Of a stretch of DNA of 64,000 bases, positions 30,916-40,236 are shown one piece after another. Both the position numbers and the translations under genes were made by a program. Location of the stretch: positions 1,116,001-1,180,000 of the forward strand of contig NZ_AP022570.1 of assembly GCF_010728325.1 (NCBI RefSeq). The letters run 5' to 3'. The number at the start of each line of letters is the position of its first letter. Within the stretch, counting starts at the first letter, position 1. Source of the DNA: Mycolicibacterium poriferae (lineage in GTDB: Bacteria; Actinomycetota; Actinomycetes; Mycobacteriales; Mycobacteriaceae). The notes under the pieces are model-generated. The model did no database searches and was not told the origin of the DNA. It was given only the letters and a program-made list of their open reading frames with translations.

Positions 30916-31611
30916 TCAGCGATCTCTGCCGGACGGCGCCCCCTGCACCATGGCCGAGATCTGGTCCTCGACCCCCGCGGCGGCGACGAACAACAGCTCG
31001 TCGCCGGCGCGCAGCACTTCGCTGTGCTGCGCGACGATCAGATGCTTGCCGCGCAGCAGCGCCACCAGGACGCTGTCGGTGGGCATCGGCAGCGTGCGGA
31101 CCTGGCGGCCCACCAGCCGGCTCTGCGCCGGCAGCGTGAACTTGGCGATGTTGGCCGGCCCCACCCGGGTGGGCGAGACCCCGCCCAGGCCCATCAGCCG
31201 GACCAGGCGTCCGACGTCGATCGCGCCCTCCACCGCGGCGACCATCGCCAGCGGCGTGGACACCGCGACGTCCACCCCCCACGCCTCGGTGAACAGCCAC
31301 TCGTTGCGGGCGTCGTTGATGCGCGCCACCATCCGGCCCACGCCGAACTCGCCCTTGGCCAGCAGCGCCATGGCGAGGTTGGCCTTGTCGTCACCGGTCG
31401 CGGCGATCGCGACATCGCAGCTCTGCAGCTGCGCCTCCTCGAGCGACGACAGTTCGCAGGCGTCGGCCAGGAACCAGTCGGCCCCGGGCACCCGGGCCGG
31501 CACGTACCGGGTGAACTCCCGCTCGATCAACAGCACCTTGTGACCGTTGTCCACCAGCTCCGCAGCCACCGAACGGCCGACCGCGCCGGCTCCGGCAACC
31601 GCTATCCGCAT
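30916..31611 (-). CDS. TrkA/CeoC-type RCK protein
   Basis: 231 residues from ATG 31611. An N-terminal NAD-binding RCK_N domain (RIAVAGAGAVGRSVAAELV; acidic strand end LLIERE) covers residues 1 to about 130, and an RCK_C domain covers about 145-220. It resembles mycobacterial CeoC/TrkB, a cytosolic gate for K+ uptake, but no Trk membrane subunit is nearby. It lies directly upstream of the Mrp operon and divergent from a CPA1 antiporter, so it may gate either. The 76-bp divergent gap shows no clear operator. Confidence 0.88.
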   Translation of the reverse strand: MRIAVAGAGAVGRSVAAELVDNGHKVLLIEREFTRYVPARVPGADWFLADACELSSLEEAQLQSCDVAIAATGDDKANLAMALLAKGEFGVGRMVARINDARNEWLFTEAWGVDVAVSTPLAMVAAVEGAIDVGRLVRLMGLGGVSPTRVGPANIAKFTLPAQSRLVGRQVRTLPMPTDSVLVALLRGKHLIVAQHSEVLRAGDELLFVAAAGVEDQISAMVQGAPSGRDR

Positions 31612-31687
31612 GGCTGGCTCCTTTCGGCCCTGAAATACTGTCGGCGAGTTTCTCCGCGCGCCACGCAATTGTGAACGAGGATTTTCC

Positions 31688-33184
31688 GTGACCCTGCACC
31701 AGTTGTACGTGGCGCTGTTCGTCGGCGGCCTCGTGCTGCTGGCGAGCATCATCGCCACCCGGCTGGCCACCGGTCTGGGTCTGCCCAGTCTGCTGCTGTT
31801 CCTCGGCGTCGGCGTGTTCGTCGGCGAGGACGGCATCGGGCTGAGCTTCGACGACGCCCAGCTCGCGCAGAACCTCGGCACCGCGGCGCTGGGCATCATC
31901 CTCGTCGAGGGCGGTCTGACGACACGCTTCAGCGACGTGCGCAAGGTACTGGCGCCGGCCGGTGTGTTGGCGACGATCGGCGTCGGGGTCAGCGCGGTGG
32001 TCACCGCGACCTGCGTGCATCTGCTGCTCGGCGTCGACTGGCAGTTGGCGCTGCTGCTGGGGGCGATCGTGTCCAGCACCGACGCCGCCGCGGTGTTCTC
32101 GGTGCTGCGGGTGGTTCCGCTGCCCCGGCGCCTCGGCGGTCTGCTGGAGGCCGAATCGGGCTTCAACGACGCGCCTGCGGTCATCCTGGTGCTGCTGTTC
32201 AGCGCGGTTCCGCTGGAGCTGGACCCGATCCGGATCGCGGCGACCCTGGTCTACCAGCTGGGGACAGGCATTGTCATCGGCCTGACCTGCGGGTTCCTGG
32301 GCGCGATGCTGCTGCGGCGCATCGCGCTGCCCGCCGCCGGGCTCTACCCGCTGGCGACGTTCGGGTGGGGCATCCTGGCGTTCGCGGCCGGTGGGGCGGC
32401 CGAGGCCAGCGCCTTCGTCGCGGCGTATCTGGCCAGCGTGGTGCTGGCCAACTCCGGGTTGCCGCACCGGTCGGCGACGAAGTCGTTCGCGGAGGGTTCC
32501 GGGTGGCTGGCCCAGATCGGGTTGTTCGTCCTGCTCGGGCTGTTGGTGACGCCGTCCCAGTTGGTCGACGATCTGGTGCCGGCGATCGTGGCCGGCCTGG
32601 TGCTGCTGCTGGTCGCCCGCCCGGTATCGGTCATCGTGTCGCTCACCGGTTTCCGGGTGCCGCTGCGTGAACAGGCCTTCCTGTCCTGGGCCGGGTTGCG
32701 CGGCGCGGTGCCCATCGTGCTGGCGACGTATCCGATCGTCGAAGGCGTGCCCGGCAGCGGGCGGCTGCTCAACATCGTGTTCATCCTGGTGGTGGTGTTC
32801 ACGCTGGTGCAGGGACCGAGCCTGAGGTTCGTCGCCGAGCGGCTGCGCCTGGTGACACGGGACACCACCCGGGAGATCCAGGTGGACGCGGCGCCGCTGG
32901 ACGTGCTGGGCGCCGAGTTGCTGACGATGACGCTGTCGCCGGGTTCGCGGCTGCACAACGTCACGGTGCTGGAGCTGCAACTGCCCGATCCCAGCGTCAT
33001 CACGCTGATCATCCGTGCGGGCCGGTCGTTCGTCCCGGAGCCGATCACCCGTCTGCAGGTCGGTGACGAGCTGATGATCGTGACGACGACGGCGACCCGG
33101 GAACTGGCCGAACGCCGGCTGCGCGCGGTGAGCCGTCGGGGCCGGCTGGCCTACTGGTTCGACGAGTACGGCGACCCGGGTTAG
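31688..33184 (+). CDS. CPA1-type potassium(cation)/proton antiporter with RCK_C domain
   Basis: 498 residues. About 12-13 transmembrane helices with the CPA1 signatures SSTDAAAVFSVLR and ESGFNDAPAVILVL (Asp residues for cation exchange), then a cytosolic RCK_C/TrkA_C domain at about 405-475 (LLTMTLSPGSRLHNVTV, GDELMIVTT). This is the NhaP2/CvrA architecture. It probably exports K+ or Na+ for H+. Divergent from the TrkA-like gene; its stop overlaps that of the convergent DUF1707 gene by 4 bp. Confidence 0.92.
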   Translation: MTLHQLYVALFVGGLVLLASIIATRLATGLGLPSLLLFLGVGVFVGEDGIGLSFDDAQLAQNLGTAALGIILVEGGLTTRFSDVRKVLAPAGVLATIGVGVSAVVTATCVHLLLGVDWQLALLLGAIVSSTDAAAVFSVLRVVPLPRRLGGLLEAESGFNDAPAVILVLLFSAVPLELDPIRIAATLVYQLGTGIVIGLTCGFLGAMLLRRIALPAAGLYPLATFGWGILAFAAGGAAEASAFVAAYLASVVLANSGLPHRSATKSFAEGSGWLAQIGLFVLLGLLVTPSQLVDDLVPAIVAGLVLLLVARPVSVIVSLTGFRVPLREQAFLSWAGLRGAVPIVLATYPIVEGVPGSGRLLNIVFILVVVFTLVQGPSLRFVAERLRLVTRDTTREIQVDAAPLDVLGAELLTMTLSPGSRLHNVTVLELQLPDPSVITLIIRAGRSFVPEPITRLQVGDELMIVTTTATRELAERRLRAVSRRGRLAYWFDEYGDPG

Positions 33185-33624
33185 CGCGCCCGGTGCGGGC
33201 GCAGTGGCCGGCATGGAGACGGCAGCGCGTACTTCGCCGGCGCCGCGTGACCGAGCAGTCCGATGCCCGCGCCGAGGATCGGCCAGATGGGCCAGAAGTA
33301 CCACGAGCCGGCGGTCAGACCGACGACCAGCCACACGGCCAGCACGATGACGACCATCGCGAGGTAGCCCGCCAGATGCAGCTGCACGCTGCGCCGGACG
33401 GCGGCCCGCCGGGCGGCGCGGCGGCGCGGGTCGTTGCGCCGCAACTCGGCCACCGGAAGGTCGGTGGTCAGCGCGCGCAGGTCGTCGGCGGTCTGCGCGG
33501 TGAAGGCGGTCTGCAGGCGGTTCTCGTACTCCGGCATGTTCAGGTAGCCCTCGGCGAGTGCCTGGCCGAGCAGGGTGGCGGTCGATTCGCGGTCGCGGTC
33601 GCCGGCGCGGGTGGGGGAGGTCAT
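33181..33624 (-). CDS. DUF1707 (SHOCT-like) membrane protein
   Basis: 147 residues from ATG 33624; the longer frame (to 33672) would run through the predicted promoter dyad. Residues 9-60 are the DUF1707 domain (DRDRESTATLLGQALAEGYL, MPEYENRLQTAFTAQTADDL). Then comes an Arg-rich linker and two transmembrane helices (about 88-135). Such proteins are common near regulators and stress genes in actinobacteria; function unknown. Confidence 0.88.
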   Translation of the reverse strand: MTSPTRAGDRDRESTATLLGQALAEGYLNMPEYENRLQTAFTAQTADDLRALTTDLPVAELRRNDPRRRAARRAAVRRSVQLHLAGYLAMVVIVLAVWLVVGLTAGSWYFWPIWPILGAGIGLLGHAAPAKYALPSPCRPLRPHRAR

Positions 33625-33637
33625 GCAAGCCTCGCAA

Positions 33638-33688
33638 TCTTGACGGTGACAAGTTCGACGATGCCAGCTCAACTAGTCACTGTCAAGA
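33638..33688 (-). promoter_or_regulatory. Long inverted repeat upstream of the DUF1707 gene
   Basis: Arms TCTTGACGGTGAC (33638-33650) and GTCACTGTCAAGA (33676-33688) pair at 12 of 13 positions around a 25-bp spacer. On the minus strand the distal arm contains TTGACA, a good -35 box for the DUF1707 gene. The dyad is therefore a candidate operator overlapping the promoter. No regulator gene is adjacent. Confidence 0.5.
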
Positions 33689-33740
33689 TCTATATTTGCG
33701 TTCAGACTGCATCCACTGCGGGAAAGTGCGAGAAGACCCC

Positions 33741-33800
33741 GCAGCCAGCGCAGTATGAACGTCGGATTCCGCAGCCCGCGCAGTATGAACGTCAGGTCAG
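33741..33800. repeat. Two tandem 30-bp repeats
   Basis: Units start at 33741 and 33771. Both share GCAGCC-N-GCGCAGTATGAACGTC; only the last 7 bases diverge. They lie between the DUF1707 promoter and the 3' end of the AAA ATPase gene, just outside both coding regions. Could be a regulatory site pair or a remnant duplication. Confidence 0.65.
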
Positions 33801-33805
33801 TCGGA

Positions 33806-36046
33806 TCAGCGGCCGGCGGCGAAGTCCCGCAGCGCGGTCACCTGCGCCGGGTCCAGCGACGGTCGTACCGCCTCGCGGGCCGCGGCCACGTCGGCGGCGG
33901 TGACGTCGGCGGCGTCGATCGAGCGCCGCATCGCCGTGAGCGCCGCCTCGCGCAGCAGCGCCACGCAGTCCGCCGCGCTGTACCCGTCCAGCTCACCGGC
34001 CAGTGCCTCGAGGTCGACGGCTTCGGGGCCTTCGGAAGCCAGCGGCACCGATTTGCCTGCGGTGCGCAGGATCTGGACGCGCGCCTCGGCGTCGGGCGGC
34101 TCGACGAACACCAACCGCTCCAGCCGCCCCGGCCGCAGCAGCGCCGGGTCGATCAGATCCGGCCGATTGGTCGCGCCGAGCACCACCACATCGCGCAGCG
34201 GCTCGATCCCGTCGAGCTCGGTCAGCATCGCGGCCACCACGCGGTCGGTCACCCCGGAATCGAAACTCTGCCCACGCCGCGGCGCCAGCGCGTCGATCTC
34301 GTCGAGGAACACCAGCGACGGCGCGGAATCCCGGGCCCGCCGGAACAGTTCGCGCACGGCCTTCTCGCTGGAGCCGACCCACTTGTCCATCAGCTCGGCA
34401 CCCTTGACCGCGTGCACCGACAGCCGGCCCGAGCTGGCCAGCGCGCGCACCACGAACGTCTTGCCGCAGCCGGGCGGGCCGTAGAGCAGCACGCCGCGCG
34501 GCGGCTGCACGCCGAGGCGCTCGAACGTGTCCGGATGCTGCAGCGGCCAGAGCACCGCCTCGGTCAGCGCCTGCTTGGTCTCGGCCATGTCGCCGACGTC
34601 GTCGAGCGTCACCGCGCCGACCGACACCTCCTCGGTCGCCGAGCGCGACAGCGGCCGGATCACGCTGAGCGCCCCGACCAGATCCTCCTGGCGCAGTTGC
34701 GGTGCCACCTCATCGCGGCTCGCGCGCGCCGCCGCCCGCAGCGCCGCCTCACGCACCAGTGCGGCCAGATCGGCGACGACGAAACCCGGTGTCCGGCCCG
34801 CGATCTCGGTCAGATCCAACTCAGCGGCAGGCACGTCGCGGACTAGCACCTCCAGCAGCTGCTTGCGGGTCGTGCCGTCGGGCAGCGTCAGGCCCAGCTC
34901 GCGGTCGCACAGGTCCGGGGCGCGCAGCCGGGCATCGACGTTGTCGGGTACCGCCGAGGTCACGACCAGTGCGACACCGTCGGCGGACACCGCCTTGCGC
35001 AGCTCGGCGAGGATCAGCCCGGCCACCGGCTCGGCCGTCGCCGGCAGCAGCGCGTCGATGTCGGTGATCAACAGGATGCCGCCGCCGTGGTCAGGCGCAC
35101 TCGCGGTCGCCACCGCGTTGGTCACCGCAGTCAGCCGGTCGGCCGGCGCCAGGGAGCCGATCTCGGGGCCGTCGAGTTCCACCAGCCGGCGATCGGCGCA
35201 CACGGTGCGCACCATCGTCGCCTTGCCGACGCCGGCCGGACCGGACACCAGCACCCCGAGATCAGCTGAGGCGCCGAGGGTTTCGAGCAGCTCCGGCTCG
35301 TCGAGGGCCAGCTTGAGCCACTCGGTCAGCTTTCCCGCCTGCACATGGGAACCCTTGAGGTCGTCGAACGCGACCGCAGGCGGGCTGGGTCGCACCGGCG
35401 GCTCGTCGGTGCGCGCCACGCCCGCGTCGGGTCCGCTCACCCGCGGCTCGGGCGGAGTCCAATCCCCCCAGCTGACCAGTGAATTCGGCTGTACGCTGAC
35501 CGGCCCCGACGGATCGACCCCGGTGACGGTCAGCAGCTCGGAGGTCCAGGTGATGCCCACCGTGGCCGCCAGCGCGGCGCTGGCCTGCGACGTGGATGTG
35601 CCGGGACCCAGGTCGCGAGGGAGCAGCGAGACGATGTCGCCGACCGTCATCACCTTGCCCAGCAGCGCCTGACGCAGCGTCGCCGGGGTCAGTGAGCGGG
35701 TGGCCAACGCCGAGCCGCTCAACGTCACCGAGCGCGCCCCGTACACCGTCACCGGCGCCACCAGCACCGGCGCATCCTCGCGCACCCCGGCGTTGGACAG
35801 CGTCACGTCGTCGAGCAACGCGGTGCCCGGCGGGAATCCCGCGGGCGCGATCCCGGCGACCGCGGCGGTGGTCCGTGAGCCGGTCAGCGACACCGCGTCC
35901 CACTCGCGGAGGCCCAGGGCGGCCAACGCCTCGGGATGCAGCCGCACCACGCCACGTCGCGAGTCCGTCGCCGAGGTGTTCAGCCGCGCGGTCAACGTCA
36001 GCTGCGGGCGCGCACCCTCGCGGTCGGCGACGTCCAGGTCGGACAC
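33806..36046 (-). CDS. Tandem AAA ATPase, CDC48/p97-like (Rv0435c-like)
   Basis: 746 residues from GTG 36046, one base after the pssA stop. An N-terminal double-psi/CDC48_N-like region (to ~200) is followed by two AAA modules. D1 has Walker A GPAGVGKAT near 268, but its Walker B reads LLITDIDALL, without the catalytic Glu. D2 is canonical, with GPPGCGKTF near 522 and LVFLDEIDALAPRRG near 582 and the AAA second region of homology. Probably hydrolyses ATP mainly at D2 to unfold proteins. It ends a minus-strand cluster with pssA, psd and moeA. Confidence 0.92.
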   Translation of the reverse strand: MSDLDVADREGARPQLTLTARLNTSATDSRRGVVRLHPEALAALGLREWDAVSLTGSRTTAAVAGIAPAGFPPGTALLDDVTLSNAGVREDAPVLVAPVTVYGARSVTLSGSALATRSLTPATLRQALLGKVMTVGDIVSLLPRDLGPGTSTSQASAALAATVGITWTSELLTVTGVDPSGPVSVQPNSLVSWGDWTPPEPRVSGPDAGVARTDEPPVRPSPPAVAFDDLKGSHVQAGKLTEWLKLALDEPELLETLGASADLGVLVSGPAGVGKATMVRTVCADRRLVELDGPEIGSLAPADRLTAVTNAVATASAPDHGGGILLITDIDALLPATAEPVAGLILAELRKAVSADGVALVVTSAVPDNVDARLRAPDLCDRELGLTLPDGTTRKQLLEVLVRDVPAAELDLTEIAGRTPGFVVADLAALVREAALRAAARASRDEVAPQLRQEDLVGALSVIRPLSRSATEEVSVGAVTLDDVGDMAETKQALTEAVLWPLQHPDTFERLGVQPPRGVLLYGPPGCGKTFVVRALASSGRLSVHAVKGAELMDKWVGSSEKAVRELFRRARDSAPSLVFLDEIDALAPRRGQSFDSGVTDRVVAAMLTELDGIEPLRDVVVLGATNRPDLIDPALLRPGRLERLVFVEPPDAEARVQILRTAGKSVPLASEGPEAVDLEALAGELDGYSAADCVALLREAALTAMRRSIDAADVTAADVAAAREAVRPSLDPAQVTALRDFAAGR

Positions 36047-36047
36047 G

Positions 36048-36899
36048 TCATCCCCTCGGGGGGCGGCGCAACCCCAGCCGCAACATCGAGCGCCGGTGCG
36101 GCTGGGCGCGCCGGTAGGCGCGGCGTGCGGCACGCTGCTGGCGCGGCTTGTCCTGCCACACCTCGGGGTGGGCGGCCAGGAAGCGGCGGGTGCGGATCGC
36201 GAACGGGATGTGCAGTGCGTAGGCCACGATGATCACCAGGATCACGACGTAGCCGTACAGGATCGAGGCGGCCACTCCGATGGCCAGCAGCGCCAGCAGC
36301 GGCGCAACCATGTTCGGCGGCACCGAGAACGTGTGGATCTTGCGCATCGGCAGCGTGCTGACCACCAGCAGCGACACCACGATCATCCAGATCACCACGG
36401 CCGGCTCCGAGGTCCACCAGCCGTCGCCGAACTGCATCTTCGCGGCCAGCGGACCGATCGCGCCGATCGCACCGGCCGGGGCGGGCATCCCGACGAAGTA
36501 CTTCTTCTCGTAGGCGGGCTGATCCAGGTCGAGCATCGCGTTGTAGCGGGCCAACCGCAGCACGATGCACACCGCGTACAGCAGCACCACGATCCAGCCG
36601 ATCCGCGACGTGGAGAGCAGCGTGCCGTAGACGATGAACGCCGGCGCCACGCCGAAGTTGACCGCGTCGGCGAGCGAGTCGATCTCCTCGCCCATCCGCG
36701 ACGTCGCGTTCAGCGCGCGGGCGGTGCGGCCGTCCAGGGCGTCCAGGATCGCCGCGACGGCGAGGAAGGCCATCGCCTCGGTGGCGCGGCCGTCCAGGGC
36801 GAACTTCACCGACGACAGCCCCAGGCAGATGGCGGCCACGGTCATCGCGCTGGGCAGGATGCGGGCGCTGACCACCGGGGGTTTGAGGCGGGGCCTCAT
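36048..36899 (-). CDS. pssA: CDP-diacylglycerol-serine O-phosphatidyltransferase
   Basis: 283 residues with about eight hydrophobic segments. The CDP-alcohol phosphotransferase signature DG-x2-AR-x8-G-x3-D-x3-D is present as [14 protein letters not shown] then GEEIDSLAD. It makes phosphatidylserine from CDP-diacylglycerol and serine in the membrane. The product is the substrate of Psd, encoded directly upstream with a 4-bp overlap. A basic cytosolic tail (about 50 residues rich in Arg) ends the protein. Confidence 0.95.
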   Translation of the reverse strand: MRPRLKPPVVSARILPSAMTVAAICLGLSSVKFALDGRATEAMAFLAVAAILDALDGRTARALNATSRMGEEIDSLADAVNFGVAPAFIVYGTLLSTSRIGWIVVLLYAVCIVLRLARYNAMLDLDQPAYEKKYFVGMPAPAGAIGAIGPLAAKMQFGDGWWTSEPAVVIWMIVVSLLVVSTLPMRKIHTFSVPPNMVAPLLALLAIGVAASILYGYVVILVIIVAYALHIPFAIRTRRFLAAHPEVWQDKPRQQRAARRAYRRAQPHRRSMLRLGLRRPPRG

Positions 36900-37594
36900 G
36901 GCAGCTCGGCCAGCACGGTCTCGCCGGCCAGCGTGCGCTGGCCGACCTCGGCCAGCACGGTGGATCCGGCCGGAAGATAGGTGTCCAGCCGCGACCCGTA
37001 CCGGATCAGGCCGTAGGTCTCGCCGATGCCGACCGTGTCACCGGCCTTGACGTCGCACACGATCCGGCGGGCCAGCAGGCCGGCGATCTGCACCGCCACC
37101 ACCTCCGCGCCCTCCGGCGTGCGGATGACGACGCTGTTGCGTTCGTTGTCCTCGCTCGCGGCGGCGAGGTCCGCCGAGCCGAACAGGCCGGGGCGGTGCA
37201 CGGTGGTGACGACCTGACCGCCGACCGGTGCGCGCTGCACGTGCGCGTCCAACAGGGACAGGAAGATGCTGATGCGTGGCACCGGGGTGGTCGGCAGGCC
37301 CAGCTCGAGCGGCGGGACGGCCTCGTCGACGACGCAGATCAGACCGTCGGCCGGGGCGACGACGACGCCGGGGCGGCTCGGTGGGGTGCGGGGCGGATGC
37401 CGGAAGAACGCGGCGTTGGCCGCGGCGGACGCGAGGCCGGTGCGGCGCAGCCAGCGATGGTTGCGCCCGGCTAATGCAAGCGCCAGGCTGGCGCCGACGA
37501 ACGGCGCACCCGCGCGATGCATGGGAGGTACAGCCGAACGAACCAGGGCCGCGAGCCGCGCTGGTCCTGTCTTGAGGTCGGGGCGTCTGGCCAT
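36896..37594 (-). CDS. psd: Phosphatidylserine decarboxylase (short, archaeal-type)
   Basis: 232 residues. Decarboxylates phosphatidylserine to phosphatidylethanolamine. The self-cleavage site that creates the pyruvoyl group is the Ser in [13 protein letters not shown] near residue 200. An N-terminal hydrophobic stretch anchors it. Length matches the M. tuberculosis enzyme. Its stop overlaps the pssA start by 4 bp, so the two consecutive pathway steps are translationally coupled. Confidence 0.95.
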   Translation of the reverse strand: MARRPDLKTGPARLAALVRSAVPPMHRAGAPFVGASLALALAGRNHRWLRRTGLASAAANAAFFRHPPRTPPSRPGVVVAPADGLICVVDEAVPPLELGLPTTPVPRISIFLSLLDAHVQRAPVGGQVVTTVHRPGLFGSADLAAASEDNERNSVVIRTPEGAEVVAVQIAGLLARRIVCDVKAGDTVGIGETYGLIRYGSRLDTYLPAGSTVLAEVGQRTLAGETVLAELP

Positions 37595-37622
37595 CGTCTG
37601 GCGATTGTACGGTGATGGATGC

Positions 37623-38816
37623 TCAGCGCAGGTCCCACACCTGCACGCGGGTTCCGGCGTTCACCGAGTCGACATCCTCACCGAGCTCGAGCAGGCAGTT
37701 CGCCGACGCCAACCAGCGCAGATGGTGCGAGGCCGGCGGTCCGTAACTGGTCACCGCGTCGCCGTCGAGCACGCCGCGGCGGAACTGTCGCTTGCCCCGC
37801 GGGGAGATCAGGTCCTCGGTCAGCACCGCCTCGCGGCGCGGACGCTCTGCGTCGGGGCGCCCCATCGCCACCCGTAGCGCGGGCCGCACGAACACCTCGA
37901 AGGACACCAGCGCACTGACCGGGTTGCCGGGCAGCGTCACCACCGGGACGCCGTCGAGCCTGCCCGCGCCCTGCGGCATACCGGGCTGCATCGCGACCTT
38001 GACGAACTCCACGTCGCCGGAGCCGCCGAGGGCGTCCTTGACCACCTCGTAGGCGCCGGCACTGACACCGCCGGTGGTCAGGATCAGGTCGGCGTCGGCG
38101 ACATGGCCGCGCAGCGTCTCCCGGAACGCGTCGACGTCGTCGCCGGTCATCGGCGAGGCGGCCACGTCGGCGCCCGCGTCGCGCACCGCCGCGGCCAGCA
38201 TGACGCCGTTGGACTCGTAGATCTGGCCGGGTTGCAGCGGCACGCCCGGGCCGACCAGTTCGGTGCCGGTGGAGACCACCAGCACCCGCTGCCGGGGCAC
38301 CACGGTCAGCTCGCCGAGCCCGAGCGCGGCGGCCAGCCCCAGCGTGGCCGGTGTGACGACCTGCCCGGCGCGCAACACGGTGGTGCCCGCGGTGACGTCC
38401 TCACCGGCGCGGCGGACGTGCTGGCCTTCTCGGGGTGCGGACCGGATCGTGACGGTGTCGGTGGCGCCGTCGGTGGCCTCGACCGGGACGACGGCCGTCG
38501 CGCCGGCGGGCAGCGGTGCGCCGGTCATGATGCGGTGGGCGGTGCCGGCGGCCAGCGTCGGGATGTCGGTGCGTCCGGCGGGGATGTCCTCGGCGACGGG
38601 CAGCCGCACCGGTGAGTCCTGCCCGGCGTCCGCGACATCGGTGGCCAGCACCGCGTACCCGTCCATCGCCGAGTTGTCGAAGCCTGGCAGCGACAGCGGG
38701 GCGACCACGTCGTCGGCCAGCACCAGCCCCAGCGCGGCGGCCAGCGGCAGCGCGACCGGCGGCCGCGGGTTGATCAGGCCGGCGACGACCCGGCGGTGTT
38801 CCTCGACGGACCGCAT
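37623..38816 (-). CDS. moeA: Molybdopterin molybdenumtransferase MoeA
   Basis: 397 residues from ATG 38816; the open frame upstream belongs to the shadow of the SDR gene. Inserts molybdate into adenylylated molybdopterin. Recognisable parts: [17 protein letters not shown] and [19 protein letters not shown] in the N-terminal domains, [14 protein letters not shown] in the MoCF domain and [20 protein letters not shown]. It begins at the SDR stop (1-bp overlap) and is followed by psd after 28 bp. Corresponds to moeA2 of M. tuberculosis by position. Confidence 0.95.
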   Translation of the reverse strand: MRSVEEHRRVVAGLINPRPPVALPLAAALGLVLADDVVAPLSLPGFDNSAMDGYAVLATDVADAGQDSPVRLPVAEDIPAGRTDIPTLAAGTAHRIMTGAPLPAGATAVVPVEATDGATDTVTIRSAPREGQHVRRAGEDVTAGTTVLRAGQVVTPATLGLAAALGLGELTVVPRQRVLVVSTGTELVGPGVPLQPGQIYESNGVMLAAAVRDAGADVAASPMTGDDVDAFRETLRGHVADADLILTTGGVSAGAYEVVKDALGGSGDVEFVKVAMQPGMPQGAGRLDGVPVVTLPGNPVSALVSFEVFVRPALRVAMGRPDAERPRREAVLTEDLISPRGKRQFRRGVLDGDAVTSYGPPASHHLRWLASANCLLELGEDVDSVNAGTRVQVWDLR

Positions 38817-39733
38817 CAGACGGGGAATTTCACGCCGGTGAGCTCCTCGGACACCGACCACAGCCGCTGCTGGACGTCGGTGTCGTGCGATTGCCGATTC
38901 GACTGCACCAGCACCGGATGGCCGACCAGCTCCCGGAAACCGGACGGCCCGTAGTACTGCCCGCCGCGCACCGCCGGATCGGTGGCGGCCCGCAGGGTGG
39001 CCAGCGAGCCGACGGCGGGGCTGTTGGTGACCAGGCCGGCCAGCGCGGAGAAGCCGGGCAACCCCGAGCCGGGGATGTGGCGCATCAGCTCGGTGTTGGA
39101 GATGCCGGGGTGCGCGGCCACCGCGACGGTCGGGGTCTGCGTGGCGGCCAGCCGGCGCTGCAGTTCGTAGGTGAACATCAGGTTCGCCAGCTTGGACTGG
39201 CCATAGGCCGCGACGCGGTTGTAGCTGCGCTCCCACTGCAGGTCGTCGAAGTGGATGCCGGCCTGGATGTTGTGCGCGATGCTGGCCACCGTCACCACAC
39301 GCGAGCCCTCGACCTGCAGCAGGTGGTCGAGCAGCAGCCCGGTCAACGCGAAGTGGCCCAGATGGTTGGTGCCGAATTGCAGCTCGAACCCGTCGGCGGT
39401 GGTCTGCTTGGGCGGATACATCACGCCCGCGTTGTTGATCAGCAGATCGATGCGCGGGTAGGCGGCTCGCAGTTCGTCGGCGGCGGTGCGCACACTGGCC
39501 AGCGAGGACAGGTCCAGCTGCTGCAGTGCGACGTCGGCGTTCGGCGTGCGGCGCCTGATCTCGCCGACCGCTTTTTCGCCCTTGCCGAGATCGCGCACGG
39601 CCACGACGACGCGGGCGCCCCGCTCGGCGAGCACGGCGGCGGTCTCGAGGCCGAGGCCTGCGTTGGCACCGGTGACTACGGCCACCCGGCCGGTCTGGTC
39701 GGGAACATCGGCGGCGGTCCACTTCGGGCTCAT
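38816..39733 (-). CDS. Short-chain dehydrogenase/reductase, retinol-dehydrogenase-like (Rv0439c-like)
   Basis: 305 residues from ATG 39733. NAD(P)-binding TGANAGLG at residues 20-27, NNAGVM near 97, and the catalytic YGQSK near 172. The C-terminal third is the long form seen in WW-oxidoreductase-like SDRs. First gene of SDR-moeA-psd-pssA-AAA. A close paralogue lies at 46005-46904. Confidence 0.92.
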   Translation of the reverse strand: MSPKWTAADVPDQTGRVAVVTGANAGLGLETAAVLAERGARVVVAVRDLGKGEKAVGEIRRRTPNADVALQQLDLSSLASVRTAADELRAAYPRIDLLINNAGVMYPPKQTTADGFELQFGTNHLGHFALTGLLLDHLLQVEGSRVVTVASIAHNIQAGIHFDDLQWERSYNRVAAYGQSKLANLMFTYELQRRLAATQTPTVAVAAHPGISNTELMRHIPGSGLPGFSALAGLVTNSPAVGSLATLRAATDPAVRGGQYYGPSGFRELVGHPVLVQSNRQSHDTDVQQRLWSVSEELTGVKFPV

Positions 39734-39753
39734 GGCTTCAACATACTGAGAGC

Positions 39754-40236
39754 ATGACCTTCGCAGAACCCGCGCATCCGCCGAGCGCCAAGGCACCGCT
39801 GGTGTGGGCCCTGGGCGCGGCCATCCCGTGGGCGTTCGCGGTGCTCGCGCAGATCGTGTGGTTCGTCCTCGACGGCCGATTGCCGTGGCTGCACGCGCTG
39901 GCCGCGGTCGCCACGCTGTTGGGCATCGTGCTGTTCGTGGTGGTGGTGCCCGTGTGGCGCTACCGCGTGCACCGCTGGGACCTCGACCCGACCGCGGTGT
40001 ACACCCGCAGCGGCTGGCTGGTGCAGGAGCGCCGCATCGCGCCGATCTCACGGGTGCAGACCGTCGACACGTACCGGGGGCCCCTGGACCGGCTGTTCGG
40101 TCTGACCAACGTGACGGTGACGACCGCGTCGTCGGCGGGCGCCGTGCGCATCGTCGCGCTCGACGACCCGGTGGCCCAGCAGGTGGTGGCCAGGCTGACC
40201 GACATCGCGGCGCTCGGCGCCGAGGATGCGACGTGA
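39754..40236 (+). CDS. Bacterial PH-domain membrane protein, YdbS-like
   Basis: 160 residues. Two N-terminal transmembrane helices (about 20-65), then a bPH2 domain beginning at [36 protein letters not shown]. Overlaps the next gene, another bPH2 protein, by 4 bp, reproducing the ydbS-ydbT pair of Bacillus. The B. subtilis pair affects resistance to the bacteriocin amylolysin, but the molecular role is unknown. Confidence 0.87.
   Translation: MTFAEPAHPPSAKAPLVWALGAAIPWAFAVLAQIVWFVLDGRLPWLHALAAVATLLGIVLFVVVVPVWRYRVHRWDLDPTAVYTRSGWLVQERRIAPISRVQTVDTYRGPLDRLFGLTNVTVTTASSAGAVRIVALDDPVAQQVVARLTDIAALGAEDAT

Noticed and set aside
31612..31687. c-di-AMP (ydaO-type) riboswitch between the TrkA-like gene and the CPA1 antiporter
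   Set aside because: The divergent gap is only 76 bp, too short for that aptamer, and lacks its conserved segments.
31391..33652. 753-codon minus-strand frame covering the CPA1 antiporter
   Set aside because: Mostly Gln/Arg/His shadow; the antiporter on the plus strand has conserved transport motifs.
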